A stretch of 22,512 bases of DNA, from NCBI GenBank assembly GCA_964551015.1, contig CAZKBP010000056.1:1-22512 (forward strand). The letters run 5' to 3'. This document shows, piece after piece, positions 1 to 8,156 of the stretch; positions within the stretch are counted from its first letter, which is position 1, and the number at the start of each line of letters is the position of its first letter. The stretch is from CAZKBP01 sp964551015. Lineage in GTDB: Bacteria > Bacteroidota > Bacteroidia > Cytophagales > Microscillaceae. The notes below the pieces were generated by a model that was not told where the DNA came from, did no database searches, and saw only the letters and a list, made by a program, of their open reading frames with translations. The position numbers and the translations under genes are program-made.

Positions 1-828
1 AGCAGCGAGGTGGGGCAGGGTTCTACATTTTTCTTTCAATTGACCCTAGAGAAGCCGCAAGGTGGCCCAATTTCCAAGTCTATTTCACCCCAAGAGGCTA
101 GCCTGTCTCCTAAAACAATTCTTGTGGCGGAGGATAACTTGATTAATCAGCAAATAGTTAAGAAATTTCTCAATCGTTGGGGCTATGAGGTAGAAGTGGT
201 AGATGATGGTCAGAAGGCACTCGATCTTTTGCAAAAGAAGTCCATAGACTTGGTTTTGACGGATATTCAAATGCCAAAAATGGACGGCTTAGAAGTCATC
301 AAACAGATCAAAGCACAGTCAAAATTGAAAGAAATTCCTATGCTGGTCATGAGCGCAGAGATTACTCCGTGGACCCAAAAGAAACTGCGGGAGTTGGGTA
401 TGCTTCCCCGACATTTTATCACTAAACCCTTTGACCCCAGTCATTTACAAAATGAAATTCAGCAAGCTTTGCTCACCAAGAAAGAAGCGAACGTTGTAAC
501 ATCTCTACCGCTCGGTGGCAGTAGGCTCGAAAGCATAGCAAATGGAGACCTTGGCTTCATAAGGGAGATGAAACAGGAGTTTCGGAAGGACACCGAAGCC
601 TTTATCCAAAAGTATGAAAATTATTTACTCCAAAGAGATCAAGCCAAACTTTCCTCTTTAATCCATCATTATGCGACCTCTCTTGCCTTGTTTGAACTTG
701 AACAATTCAAAGAAGACCTCACACAAGGCAAAGCACTGCTTCTCGAGCAAGCCGATGTGAATACAATCCAGAGCCACCTCCATCAAGTAAAAAACAAAAT
801 TCAAGCATTAGTCGAGCAACTGAGCTAA
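1..828 (+). CDS. Hybrid sensor histidine kinase, C-terminal part (5' end outside window)
   Basis: The reading frame is open from base 1, and its first residues (SSEVGQGSTFFF) are the last ATP-lid strand (G2 box) of a histidine kinase ATPase domain. The GTG at base 10 is therefore an internal codon and the gene continues upstream. Counting from that codon, a receiver domain spans residues about 35-155. It has the acidic pair E41/D42, phospho-acceptor D85 in TDIQMPKMDG, a Ser in the VMSAE strand, and Lys in ITKPFDP. The last 100 residues are helical and resemble an Hpt domain, but the motif reads HHYATSLALFE: His is present and the usual Lys three residues later is Thr. The protein would autophosphorylate and pass phosphate to its own receiver; the Hpt tail may be weak or degenerate. 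The stop lies 19 bases from the convergent Ada-like gene. The input domain cannot be seen. Confidence 0.9.
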   Translation, partial: SSEVGQGSTFFFQLTLEKPQGGPISKSISPQEASLSPKTILVAEDNLINQQIVKKFLNRWGYEVEVVDDGQKALDLLQKKSIDLVLTDIQMPKMDGLEVIKQIKAQSKLKEIPMLVMSAEITPWTQKKLRELGMLPRHFITKPFDPSHLQNEIQQALLTKKEANVVTSLPLGGSRLESIANGDLGFIREMKQEFRKDTEAFIQKYENYLLQRDQAKLSSLIHHYATSLALFELEQFKEDLTQGKALLLEQADVNTIQSHLHQVKNKIQALVEQLS

Positions 829-847
829 GGTTATTTTCCGTGAGGTT

Positions 848-1216
848 TTAGTTCACCCAATCACAACTATTGGAATAAGGGCATTTTCTGCCTGGCTCTA
901 TTCCTCTTGTTCGCAAATCTTCATCTTTGATTTTCAGATAAGGATCATCTTGTAACTCTTGGATAAGCTGCCGAATATCATCTGGAGTTTCCCCTTCCTT
1001 TTGCATGGGTTGGCAAAGCTTACAAGGGCGAAACCCGTGCTGAATGGCTTGCTGCGCATTTTCATAAAAAATAACATTTTCTGCTTTGGGTTTACGCGCC
1101 CGGCAGGAGGGGCGACAAAAGATACCCGTTGTTTTCACAGCTATTACAAAAACGCCTTCGTAATGCGATTCTTTCTGGCCAATGGCGGCGTATTTTTCGG
1201 CAAAACTTAGTTTCAT
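848..1216 (-). CDS. Ada-type methylphosphotriester zinc domain, truncated protein
   Basis: This 122-residue protein starts at ATG 1216. Residues about 1-75 are a clear Ada N-terminal domain, with FCRPSCRARKPKAENV and GFRPCKLC supplying the four cysteines that bind zinc; in Ada one of them accepts methyl groups from DNA phosphotriesters. Residues 78-108 look like the start of the following AraC-type helix-turn-helix (DIRQLIQEL, then DEDLRTRGIEP). The protein then changes into an unrelated Cys-containing tail, GRKCPYSNSCDWVN, and stops. Ada-family activators normally continue with a full DNA-binding domain, often followed by a methyltransferase domain; both are missing. I found no continuation in other frames before the convergent kinase gene. 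It could be a functional stand-alone zinc domain or the 5' remnant of a decayed ada gene. The neighbouring TPR remnant favours decay. Confidence 0.75.
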   Translation of the reverse strand: MKLSFAEKYAAIGQKESHYEGVFVIAVKTTGIFCRPSCRARKPKAENVIFYENAQQAIQHGFRPCKLCQPMQKEGETPDDIRQLIQELQDDPYLKIKDEDLRTRGIEPGRKCPYSNSCDWVN

Positions 1217-1263
1217 AATTTACTGTAATAGATGGATGATTAGAGGGACAAAGTTTGGGAAAT

Positions 1264-1635
1264 ATGCTGAAAAGAACTACCGAAAAATTGCTAAGCTCAT
1301 CCTGCGGAGGTGTAAATTGTATTGGGCTCAACCTGCGTCGTAAAAATCCAAGAGATATCTTTCCTGAATTTCCTTTGCCTGGTTGCCGCCGAGGTCTGGC
1401 CTGAAGGGAGATCAAAGGATATGAGTCAGCTTGGGCAGATTCCTGCCGAGCCATTTCCTTATATCCAGAATACGGATTGGCTTATCCAAACCGAGGAATT
1501 GCTTACTACCAAATGAGCGTAAAAATACAAGCATATCAAGACTTTCAAAAAGCTGAATCTCTGGGTATCTCGACAGCAGAAGATGGTGCAGGAAAACAGT
1601 GGCTAGAGAAGGCTAAAAACAAGCTTTGGGGCTGA
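1264..1635 (+). pseudogene. Decayed TPR protein gene with in-frame TGA
   Basis: Frame 1 reads from ATG 1264 to a TGA at 1402-1404, then stays open to TGA 1633-1635. Across the first stop the translation is a TPR array: RRGLA, stop, REIKGYESAW, then AISLYPEYGLAY, NRGIAYYQ and YQDFQKAESLG. It parallels the intact gene at 2011-2565 (NRGLAWREVERYESALEDF, then YPEYELAYLNRGITHY, DFQTAEAMG). The TGA falls exactly where that gene has Trp 115 (TGG). The second segment has no convincing start codon, and the N-terminal part before FPEF shows no TPR consensus. This looks like a diverged paralogue inactivated by a nonsense change. A sequencing error at one base is the alternative explanation for the stop, though not for the missing N-terminal repeats. 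Confidence 0.6.
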
Positions 1636-2010
1636 ATTAAAAGGTTTCGTAGCAAAAATCCGTTGTTCATCACATTGATTTGCCCCTAAAATAAAGTTTT
1701 GCGTTATTTACTATATGAAAAATATTTTTGATTAATACCCATGGCATCCCTCACATTATCTGGTTTTTGTTCGCCCAAGAAAATATTCTCACCTGAGAAT
1801 GCCACGATACATTAAAGGAGAGGAGTCCGCTTTCTTACTTTGTGCTCGAGTAAGGAGTCGGAGTTATGTGTAAATAACAAGTTGTAAGCTGCAAATGTGC
1901 TAGTTCTGTAACCAGAAAAGACAAACTCCCTTGCAAAACAAGGCAGGGAGGGTGATGCCCTTATGTAGATCATAAAAATTTTGTTTGGTCATAATTAAAA
2001 TCCTCAACTG
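1636..2010 (+). other. Intergenic leader-like region with several hairpins
   Basis: No gene was seen in these 375 bases. Three inverted repeats stand out. Bases 1785-1800 form a perfect 6-bp stem with a 4-base loop. Bases 1826-1862 form 13 pairs with one mismatch around a 9-base loop, with two pairs that work as G-U only on the plus strand. Bases 1926-1950 form an 8-bp stem with a 4-base bulge, and this competes with an AGGG/CCCT stem at 1949-1961. The arrangement lies just upstream of the TPR gene and could be its leader RNA. It matches no riboswitch class I recognise. Confidence 0.3.
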
Positions 2011-2565
2011 ATGAAAATCAATTATTTACGAAATAGCGAGTGTCCTAAAATGGCGCTTCGTGGCTCAAACTCTAAACCGATGAAATCTTCAAATAAAACA
2101 TCCAGTCCAGAGAATACCTATGAATACTACCTCAAGCAAGGAAGCCACTGGGAACACCGTCGTGCTTGGATCAAAGCGGAGCAAGCTTACCAAGCAGCTC
2201 TAGGTCTCGATACCCGACGACTCCCAGCTTATCAGGGCTTGGCTCGGGTCAATATGCTCCAAGGAAAGTACTATCAAGCCATCCACTTTTACAGTCAATT
2301 GCTACAAGTTCAGCCTTCCAACTTTATGCACCTTCATAACCGTGGGCTGGCCTGGAGAGAGGTTGAACGGTACGAATCAGCCCTCGAGGATTTTAATCAA
2401 GCCATCGAGCAGTATCCAGAGTATGAATTAGCCTACCTCAATCGAGGCATCACTCACTACCGAAGGGGAGATCTGAGGCTAGCTGAGCAGGATTTCCAAA
2501 CTGCCGAAGCGATGGGCTCACTCCTTGCCTGGAAGTGGCGAAAGAAAATAGAGGATGCTCGCTAA
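2011..2565 (+). CDS. Small TPR-repeat protein
   Basis: This 184-residue soluble protein has no signal peptide. Four tetratricopeptide repeats follow one another at about residues 37-70, 71-104, 105-138 and 139-172. Typical consensus positions are visible, such as NRGLAWREVERYESALEDF and LNRGITHYRRGDLRLAEQDF. TPR arrays are protein-protein interaction scaffolds; no catalytic domain is present, so the partner is unknown. ATG 2011 is the first start, but M14 (2050) and M24 (2080) are possible: residues 1-36 are low-complexity and no Shine-Dalgarno is visible. The gene stands alone between long intergenic regions and has a decayed paralogue 375 bases upstream. Confidence 0.8.
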   Translation: MKINYLRNSECPKMALRGSNSKPMKSSNKTSSPENTYEYYLKQGSHWEHRRAWIKAEQAYQAALGLDTRRLPAYQGLARVNMLQGKYYQAIHFYSQLLQVQPSNFMHLHNRGLAWREVERYESALEDFNQAIEQYPEYELAYLNRGITHYRRGDLRLAEQDFQTAEAMGSLLAWKWRKKIEDAR

Positions 2566-3118
2566 TCAACCAAAAAATTTCAAAAAGCTACTTTACTCAT
2601 TTAAACAAAATACCAAGCACAGACAAAGAAGAAGAGCCTGCTCCTATGTCAAGGCTGATCTTGTAGAGGGTTTTCCACTTTTTGAAACCAGAGGGTATTG
2701 CCCATCTTGATATAATAAAATCTTTTCAAGGCTTGGGCTGAGACTTTGGCTCCTAACTCAAGCGTTTTGCTCGGTTTTTTTTTGATCCAAAGGAGTTTGA
2801 CCAGCAACTTATTCTGGTGGGCAAGCTATCTTTGACTTGGCTCGTGGTGCCCTTTGGGGCAAGGAATGTAAGATGCCTTCTATCTGGCTCACAGGGGCTG
2901 GAAGATTACAGAAGAGGGATTAATGGTTAATTCAGATGAAGAATTACAGTAAAAAAGTGAAGAAATCGCACCCACATCGCTCACGAAATTAATAATTCCA
3001 TCAATTTTTGTCCGCTTAAATATTTTATTTAGCTTTCTTGCATAATGATATATTGTCTCCAATATGTTTTTACAATCATCAGCCTTTAATACGTAGTCTA
3101 TTTATTCAAAATAAAATT
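2566..3118. other. Long intergenic region, no gene seen; weak terminator-like element
   Basis: No coding region was recognised in about 550 bases. At 2757-2783 a short stem (AGC/GCT plus weak flanking pairs around GTTTT) is followed by nine T residues. It shares the pattern CTCAAGC-n-TTTTGC with the better terminator at 6011-6037. A second possible stem pairs 2731-2737 with 2757-2763. Either could end transcription of the TPR gene. The last 100 bases are AT-rich and probably hold the promoter of the M14 peptidase, but no clear TAnnTTTG box was found. Confidence 0.35.
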
Positions 3119-5929
3119 ATGCATCCACTCAAACGCAATCTGATTGTTTTCAGCTTAATCTTCACTTGCACACATATTGTGCAGGCTCAGGTATATGATA
3201 CCACCTACCAAAACCGTATTCAGAAGTATACGACTGATGCCCGATTTTTACCAAGTTCTGTCAATAAAATCATAGAGCATCCTGAAATACCTTCTCCCTT
3301 GGATCACTTCGGTGCGATCATCGGTGCTCCGGGTGTGATGCATCGCACTGCTGAAATATATGGATATTTTGAAAAGCTGGCTGATTCTTCACCGAAGCTG
3401 ACTATGGAACAAATTGGAACCAGCGAAGAAGGCAGACCCATCCATTTGATTGCCATTTCCAGTAATGCTACTCTTTCTAATATCCAATCTTATCAAGACA
3501 AACTCTCCCAACTGGCTGATCCCAGAAAAACTGATGCGGCAACTGCCCAAAAGCTGATCAGCGAAGCTAAACCTATTTATTACCTCAACGGTGGCATGCA
3601 TTCCCCTGAAATGGGATCTCCCGAGATGTTGATGGAGTTGGCTTACCGATTGATTACTGATCCGTCTCCCGAAATTCAAAATATCCTCGAAAATACCATT
3701 ATTTTGATCAACCCCGTTTCCGAACCCGATGGCAGAGACAAGCAGGTAGATTGGTATTACCGATATTCTAAAAACCGTGAAGAATGGGACGATGGTTTTA
3801 GAAGAACTCCTCCCTATTGGGGCAAATATGTTTTTCATGACAATAACCGCGACGGCCTACAGATTTCACAGGAAATCAGTAAAGCGATTTACAAGGTGTA
3901 TTTTGAATGGCATCCCAGCATTATGCTAGATCTGCACGAATCCGTACCTCTTTTATACATTTCTACTGGTACTGGTCCTTACAATGAAGGAGTTGATCCC
4001 ATCACCGTAGGAGAATGGCAGACCATTGCCAACCACGAAATGACCTCGCTGGCTGCTCAGGGACTGCCTGGCGTATTCAACTGGGCATTCTATGATGGCT
4101 GGTGGCCGGGCTACGGAATCTGGGTGGCCAATACACACAATAGTATTGGGCGTTTTTATGAAACATTTGGGAATGCAGGTGCTAATACTTACCTGAGAGA
4201 TATTACGGAGGCAAAATTTGCAGGAGATTTAGTTACTTCCCGAGAATGGTATCGCCCTGATCCGGCAACTGGAAAAGTATACTGGTCAGCCCGAAATAAT
4301 ACCAATTATATGCAGGCTGGTGTCTTGGCTTCTCTGACTTACGCCGCTGACAATGGAAAAACACTACTTGAGAACTTCTATCAAAAAGGCTTAAACAACC
4401 TAAAAACTGGCGAAAAAAAGGGTGTTAAAATGTTCACCATCCCTACCAAACAGCGAGACCCTGCCATGTCAGCCTATCTCGTGAACCAGTTACAAAGACA
4501 ACAAATTGAAGTGCATCGTGTAAAATCTGGCGAGTACGAAGGCGAATACGTAATCATGCTGGATCAACCTTACAGCAAACTGGCTTATGACTTACTGACC
4601 GAACAAAAGTACCCCAAGGAGGCAAAATTCCCTCCTTATGATGCCATCGCCTGGACATTGGGCTATCTCTACGGCGTGGATGTGCAAAAAGTGGATACCC
4701 TGAAATTTGAAAAAGACGAGCTTGAATTACTCTCCGAGAGGGTAAGCTATTCGGGTAAGGTTAGTGGTGAAGGCAGTGATTATGCAATCCATTATCAGGG
4801 TCAGTCTTCTGTTATCTCCGCGCTTTATGATGCCCAGTCTCGCTATAAAAAAATGCAGGCTTATGTGATGGATACCGCGACTGTCATTGCCCAAGATACT
4901 GTCCGTGCAGGAACGATTATATTAAAAAACCTGACCGCAAATCAAGCCCGTGAGCTTGCACAAAAACACGGGATAGACCTGCTCGCAGATCAGCAAAACC
5001 TTGAGAATAGCCATCAAATCAAGCTTCCTCGTTTGGCAATATACCATAGTTGGTTTGATACTCAGGCCGAGGGATGGGTTAGATTTACCCTGGAGCAAAA
5101 AGGAATCCCCTATACATCCATTGACAAAGATGATCTTAAAGCTGGTAACTTGCGCAGTAAATTTGACTTAATCATCATCCCGCATATGCGTGGAAATGCG
5201 GTCGATTTGATTAACGGCCTCGACGACTCATTTGGGGCTATGCCCTTCACCAAAACTACTGAATATCCCTCTCACGGCTCACCTGATGCCACCAGCGATA
5301 TGACTGGTGGCCCTGGTTATTTGGGAATAGGCAACCTCTCAAAGTTTGTAAAAGAAGGAGGCGTTCTGGTTCCGCTGGAAAACGCAGCCATCAGCATTGC
5401 CGACTTGGGCATAGGCAAACAAGTAAACAGCTTTAACGCGGGTGAATTATTTCATCCAGGGTCAGTAGTAACGGTCAAAGCCCGAAATAAACTGAGTCCA
5501 ATTTTATACGGCTACCCCGAGACTTTCCATATTTTCAAAGGAAATGGCAGACTATTGAGAACGGATAAGTACAACCGAGATTTGATGGTACTCCAATACG
5601 GTACACAGCCTTTGAAAGATGAAAAAGAATACAAGGGAGAAATCATGGGAATGCCTAAGACCAATCAGGAACAAGCAGAGAAAGCTGAAGATCAGGAAGC
5701 AGCAGCAGACCCAAAAGAGGATTCGACAGAGAAAAAAACACCCTACGTACGATCTGGTATGGTGAAAAATGAAAAAGCCATCATAGGGCACGGGGCAATA
5801 TTTAATGTGCCACACGGAAAAGGCCACGTTATTTCCTTTACCTTTAATCCTTTACACAGATACCTGAATCACCACGATGCCTCACTGCTCTGGAACGTGC
5901 TGATCAACTGGAATTATTTGGATAACTGA
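3119..5929 (+). CDS. Secreted M14-family zinc carboxypeptidase-like protein
   Basis: I chose ATG 3119 over the upstream TTG 3038 because it is followed at once by a Sec signal peptide (Lys/Arg start, hydrophobic core, VQA-Q cleavage near residue 23). The protein is 936 residues. M14 signatures are complete: the zinc pair H161 and E164 in GGMHSPEMGSPE, the substrate-binding NRDGLQ segment, the third zinc ligand H273 in LDLHES, and catalytic E348 in RFYETFGN. The peptidase domain covers roughly residues 60-400. The remaining 500 residues are a C-terminal extension typical of large Bacteroidota M14 proteins, with a glutamine amidotransferase-like alpha/beta look around WFDTQAEGWVRF to IIIPHMRG. 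A charged, Ala/Glu/Lys-rich insert lies near residue 850. It probably cleaves peptides in the periplasm or outside the cell. No C-terminal type IX sorting domain is evident. Confidence 0.9.
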   Translation: MHPLKRNLIVFSLIFTCTHIVQAQVYDTTYQNRIQKYTTDARFLPSSVNKIIEHPEIPSPLDHFGAIIGAPGVMHRTAEIYGYFEKLADSSPKLTMEQIGTSEEGRPIHLIAISSNATLSNIQSYQDKLSQLADPRKTDAATAQKLISEAKPIYYLNGGMHSPEMGSPEMLMELAYRLITDPSPEIQNILENTIILINPVSEPDGRDKQVDWYYRYSKNREEWDDGFRRTPPYWGKYVFHDNNRDGLQISQEISKAIYKVYFEWHPSIMLDLHESVPLLYISTGTGPYNEGVDPITVGEWQTIANHEMTSLAAQGLPGVFNWAFYDGWWPGYGIWVANTHNSIGRFYETFGNAGANTYLRDITEAKFAGDLVTSREWYRPDPATGKVYWSARNNTNYMQAGVLASLTYAADNGKTLLENFYQKGLNNLKTGEKKGVKMFTIPTKQRDPAMSAYLVNQLQRQQIEVHRVKSGEYEGEYVIMLDQPYSKLAYDLLTEQKYPKEAKFPPYDAIAWTLGYLYGVDVQKVDTLKFEKDELELLSERVSYSGKVSGEGSDYAIHYQGQSSVISALYDAQSRYKKMQAYVMDTATVIAQDTVRAGTIILKNLTANQARELAQKHGIDLLADQQNLENSHQIKLPRLAIYHSWFDTQAEGWVRFTLEQKGIPYTSIDKDDLKAGNLRSKFDLIIIPHMRGNAVDLINGLDDSFGAMPFTKTTEYPSHGSPDATSDMTGGPGYLGIGNLSKFVKEGGVLVPLENAAISIADLGIGKQVNSFNAGELFHPGSVVTVKARNKLSPILYGYPETFHIFKGNGRLLRTDKYNRDLMVLQYGTQPLKDEKEYKGEIMGMPKTNQEQAEKAEDQEAAADPKEDSTEKKTPYVRSGMVKNEKAIIGHGAIFNVPHGKGHVISFTFNPLHRYLNHHDASLLWNVLINWNYLDN

Positions 5930-6010
5930 TCCCCATGCTCTCCAGAGTCTTCCTGAGAGCAAAAAATGAAGTTATCCATTTAATTCTAAAATATCCAGAT
6001 GAAAACCCTA

Positions 6011-6037
6011 GCTCAAGCATTTTGCCTGGGCTTTTTT
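6011..6037 (+). terminator. Intrinsic terminator after the M14 peptidase gene
   Basis: GCTCAAGC (6011-6018) pairs with GCCTGGGC (6024-6031) with one wobble and one mismatch around an ATTTT loop. It is followed by a run of T residues. It lies about 80 bases downstream of the peptidase stop codon. Confidence 0.6.
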
Positions 6038-6082
6038 TACATCGGTATATAGAAAAGTAAGAGGTTTGCTATCGATTACGCA

Positions 6083-6169
6083 CAAGCTAGAAACGGGCAC
6101 GAGGAGTAGCACAAATCTGAAGGTTTGTATGAAACTCAGTAAAAAGGAGTTTCGCTACGCCCTGGCTTG
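6083..6169 (+). other. Candidate structured RNA or repeat: nested stems with a three-way junction
   Basis: The outer stem is CAAGCTAG (6083-6090) with CTGGCTTG (6162-6169), eight pairs including one U-G. Inside it, GGC (6096-6098) can pair with GCC (6159-6161), and GTAGC (6106-6110) pairs with GCTAC (6154-6158). The inner stem encloses two adjoining hairpins. The first is ACAAATC/GGTTTGT (6111-6117 with 6122-6128, TGAA loop). The second is GAAACTC/GAGTTTC (6131-6137 with 6147-6153, nine-base loop). Both wobble pairs are U-G on the plus strand and would be A-C mismatches on the minus strand, so a plus-strand RNA is favoured. It sits between a terminator and the FlgO/TPR gene, 143 bases before that start codon. 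It could be a leader RNA, a small RNA, or a REP/MITE-like repeat; I recognise no known family. Confidence 0.4.
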
Positions 6170-6312
6170 GTACCACAGAGGTTAAAAGTAATTTTTTGCA
6201 TTTTTTTGATTCAAAAATGGTAATTTGTATATATTTTGAGGCGAGTATTGTAATTTTTGCTAAAACCTTAGATTTGAATTTCAGAAAACCTGAGTTAATT
6301 TCCATCCAATAT

Positions 6313-8070
6313 ATGTCGCAGGAGAAAAATCAAAAAATTAAGACCCTTTGGACAACCCTTGCTCTATATCTTGGAGGCGCTTGGGGTTTTATTGAAGCCT
6401 TCGGGTTTATGTCTGAAAAATATCAATGGCCAGATTATTTACTTGATTTCCTGATTATAATTTTATTATTTGGACTCATCGGGACGATCATCTATCAATG
6501 GTTTGAGCATAGTTTAGCTCCACCAGCCCTTATTTTGCACTCCATCAATGGCTTGGTCGCGATCGCATTTATCATCTATTTGCAAAGCTTTCCAAGTGAA
6601 GCAGAGGCATCCCTTTCTCCCCAAAATGAGCTTCTGGATCAGGAATTGAAAAAGCCAAAATCAATGAACTCTCTCGCCATTCTACCCCTGTTGAATCAGC
6701 CTGAACAAACTATCGATGAAGAATATCTGGAAGGAATTCATCAGGCACTCATCCATGAAGTGGGGCAGATTAGCGCGCTAAACGTGATGGCCGCTAACAC
6801 CATGAAATCTTATAAAAAAACCAATAAAACCATTCCTGAAATTGCCCAAGAACTTGAGGTCAACTATATTCTGCAGGGTACCGTACTTGAATTTGATGAA
6901 CAAATCCGCATTAAAACAACTTTATACGCCAATTATCCAAAACCAGAAGAACTTTGGAGTCAGGAATTTAGCTATCCTGTGGAGGAAGTTTTTACGCTTT
7001 ATGATGAAATCTCAACTAACTTATCCCAAAAAATAAATGTAACATTACTTCCACAAGAAAAAATCCAACTAGACCAATCCCAAAAAATTAACCCGCAAGC
7101 CTATAAAGCCTACCTCAAAGGCATCTTTCACTGGGAAAAACTCAGCGAGAAAGACCTTAACGCGGCAATGCGATACTTTGAGCAATCCCTAAAAATAGAC
7201 TCCAGCTTTGCCCTAGCCTATGCCGGCATGTCTCTGGTTTGGGTAGGAAGAATGCAACAGGGCTTAAACTCTTATTTCGAAGGGGGATCAAATATGAAAA
7301 TAGCTGATTTCAAGGCAAAAGCATTGGCATTGGATAGCAATATAACCGAGGTGTATTATATCACTGGCCTTTCCAAGTGCTGGGTTGAATGGGAGTATGA
7401 AGAGGCTGAAAAAGCACTTAAAAAAGCCGTTGCCCTCAATCCTAACTTTTCTTCCGCGAGAGCCTACCTGTCTCATGTGCTCATCTATTTGCATAAACCC
7501 GAAGAAGCCATGAAGCATATAGATAAGGCTCTCGAGCTAGACCCCTTCAACCCGCTAATCCAAGCATTATACGCAATGAGCCTGAATCTGACACGACAGT
7601 ACGATAAAGCCGTTCGTTTATTGGGCGATGCACTCGAGACTGATCCAAACTATTCCCTCGCCTTGTCTACCTTAAGGACAACTTACCACATGAAAGGAGA
7701 GTACGACAAGGCTCTTGAGATTTGGGAAAAATCCTATGCGGTAAAAGGAGATCAAAAGGCCATTGCAGCCCTGATGCAAGGCAAACGGGCAGGAGGTTAC
7801 CAGCAAGCCCTCGAGAAACTCGCCGAATTACTCATTGCCCGTTCTGATACTACTTTCGTAACTCCCTGGCGCATTGGCACGCTCTACACCAGAGCTGGCA
7901 ATCATAAAAAAGCCATCGATTGGTTGGAAAAAGCCTATGAAGCCCACGATTCGAATATGCCTTATCTAGGTACGGATCCTATCTTCGATATCCTGCGGGT
8001 TGAACCTCGTTTTATGGATTTAATCAAAAAAATGAATTTACCCGAGGAAGATCCACAGGCCATGAGTTGA
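6313..8070 (+). CDS. Membrane protein with FlgO/TolB-like domain and TPR array
   Basis: I start this 585-residue protein at ATG 6313; the upstream TTG extension is AT-rich and unlike a protein N-terminus. Three hydrophobic segments (about residues 12-32, 43-61, 71-91) anchor it in the inner membrane. Residues about 119-245 match the FlgO/TolB-like domain often fused to adenylate-cyclase or winged-helix regulators: NSLAILPLLNQ, EYLEGIHQALIHEVGQI, IAQELEVNYILQGTV, then EELWSQEF and DEISTNLSQKI. Residues 260-585 are TPR repeats, including AAMRYFEQSLKIDSSFALAY and AMKHIDKALELDPFNP. Usually an N-terminal cyclase or DNA-binding output domain is present; here only membrane helices precede the FlgO-like part, so it may act as a scaffold or sensor. 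The next gene is 86 bases downstream and probably cotranscribed. Confidence 0.8.
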   Translation: MSQEKNQKIKTLWTTLALYLGGAWGFIEAFGFMSEKYQWPDYLLDFLIIILLFGLIGTIIYQWFEHSLAPPALILHSINGLVAIAFIIYLQSFPSEAEASLSPQNELLDQELKKPKSMNSLAILPLLNQPEQTIDEEYLEGIHQALIHEVGQISALNVMAANTMKSYKKTNKTIPEIAQELEVNYILQGTVLEFDEQIRIKTTLYANYPKPEELWSQEFSYPVEEVFTLYDEISTNLSQKINVTLLPQEKIQLDQSQKINPQAYKAYLKGIFHWEKLSEKDLNAAMRYFEQSLKIDSSFALAYAGMSLVWVGRMQQGLNSYFEGGSNMKIADFKAKALALDSNITEVYYITGLSKCWVEWEYEEAEKALKKAVALNPNFSSARAYLSHVLIYLHKPEEAMKHIDKALELDPFNPLIQALYAMSLNLTRQYDKAVRLLGDALETDPNYSLALSTLRTTYHMKGEYDKALEIWEKSYAVKGDQKAIAALMQGKRAGGYQQALEKLAELLIARSDTTFVTPWRIGTLYTRAGNHKKAIDWLEKAYEAHDSNMPYLGTDPIFDILRVEPRFMDLIKKMNLPEEDPQAMS

Positions 8071-8156
8071 CGCGCTCATCAAGTACAGAAGAATACACGA
8101 AGATGTGAAACTGGAAAATCATTTATATAAAACTCGAACAATCAAAAATAAGAACT

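Noticed and set aside
1092..1454. 120-codon open frame on the minus strand
   Set aside because: It overlaps both the Ada-domain gene and the TPR relic. Its translation is Arg/Pro/Ser-rich with no domain, while the other frames show clear homology.
3038..3118. TTG-initiated N-terminal extension of the M14 peptidase
   Set aside because: A complete signal peptide begins at ATG 3119; the extension would bury it.
6196..6312. TTG-initiated extension of the FlgO/TPR protein
   Set aside because: The extension is AT-rich and has no conserved features. ATG 6313 gives a normal membrane-protein N-terminus.
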